Assembly: GCA_020427905.1 (NCBI GenBank)
Contig: JAGQNU010000107.1
Coordinates: 1-6,066, forward strand
From: Candidatus Saccharimonadota bacterium
GTDB lineage: Bacteria; Patescibacteriota; Saccharimonadia; Saccharimonadales; UBA7683
DNA: 6,066 nucleotides
Reading direction: 5' to 3'
Both the position numbers and the translations under genes were made by a program. Below, one piece after another: positions 6,059 to 6,066 of this stretch. A model generated the notes under the pieces. The model was not told the origin of the DNA, did no database searches, and was given only the letters and a program-made list of their open reading frames with translations. How positions within the stretch are numbered: the stretch's first letter is position 1; each line of letters begins with the position of its first letter.

Positions 6059-6066
6059 TTGGAGAA
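6059..6066 (+). CDS. Possible first codons of a truncated gene (TTG start)
   Basis: TTG at 6059 stands six bases after AAAGGAG and is followed by GAG and the edge of the window. If used, the product begins Met-Glu. Only two full codons are visible, so nothing can be said of its function. The strong promoter and leader imply a well-expressed gene. The true start could lie beyond the window. Confidence 0.35.

Noticed and set aside
5946..6066. Recoded TGA (Gly) with aroC continuing to the window edge
   Set aside because: The AroC protein ends naturally at DHFLRNRSARI, no other long frame uses TGA internally, and a consensus promoter follows the stop directly.

Overview
The window is a compact bacterial segment with every gene on the + strand. 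It holds the 3' end of a family 4 uracil-DNA glycosylase gene (1-185), a full RNase J gene (215-2209), a full ftsK/spoIIIE-type DNA translocase gene (2269-4482), a small membrane protein gene that resembles DUF486/DMT proteins (4485-4832), and a full aroC chorismate synthase gene (4875-5948). After aroC come a strong sigma70-like promoter and a structured leader that runs to the window edge, probably at the first codons of another gene. I see no RNA genes, mobile elements, CRISPR arrays or long repeats, and no gene-free stretch longer than about 120 bases.

The organism is best described as a bacterium with a small, tightly packed genome of roughly middle GC. The divergent but complete housekeeping genes, the short gaps, a long basic N-terminal extension on RNase J and a mix of leaderless and Shine-Dalgarno starts would suit Patescibacteria/CPR, possibly Saccharibacteria. 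That placement is inference from overall character, not from a marker gene. The standard code fits: TAA, TAG and TGA all appear as gene ends and no long reading frame needs TGA as a sense codon.

There appear to be four transcription segments. The glycosylase gene and rnj look co-transcribed (29-base gap, AAAGGAG Shine-Dalgarno). ftsK has its own promoter in the 59-base gap, and the DUF486-like gene follows it with a Shine-Dalgarno embedded in the last ftsK codons, so its translation is probably coupled. aroC has its own promoter in the 42-base gap before its ATG. The last promoter overlaps the end of aroC and drives whatever lies to the right.

The most interesting signal is in the start regions. 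The ftsK and aroC promoters share one geometry: a TTGTWW -35, a 17-base spacer, a -10, then exactly seven bases to the ATG, with no Shine-Dalgarno. Transcription would start at or within a base or two of the start codon, so both mRNAs are predicted to be leaderless, while their neighbours use ordinary Shine-Dalgarno sites. The 3'-edge promoter instead makes a leader of about 70 bases with two abutting hairpins just ahead of a Shine-Dalgarno, which may be a regulatory element. No clearly new multi-gene system is visible.
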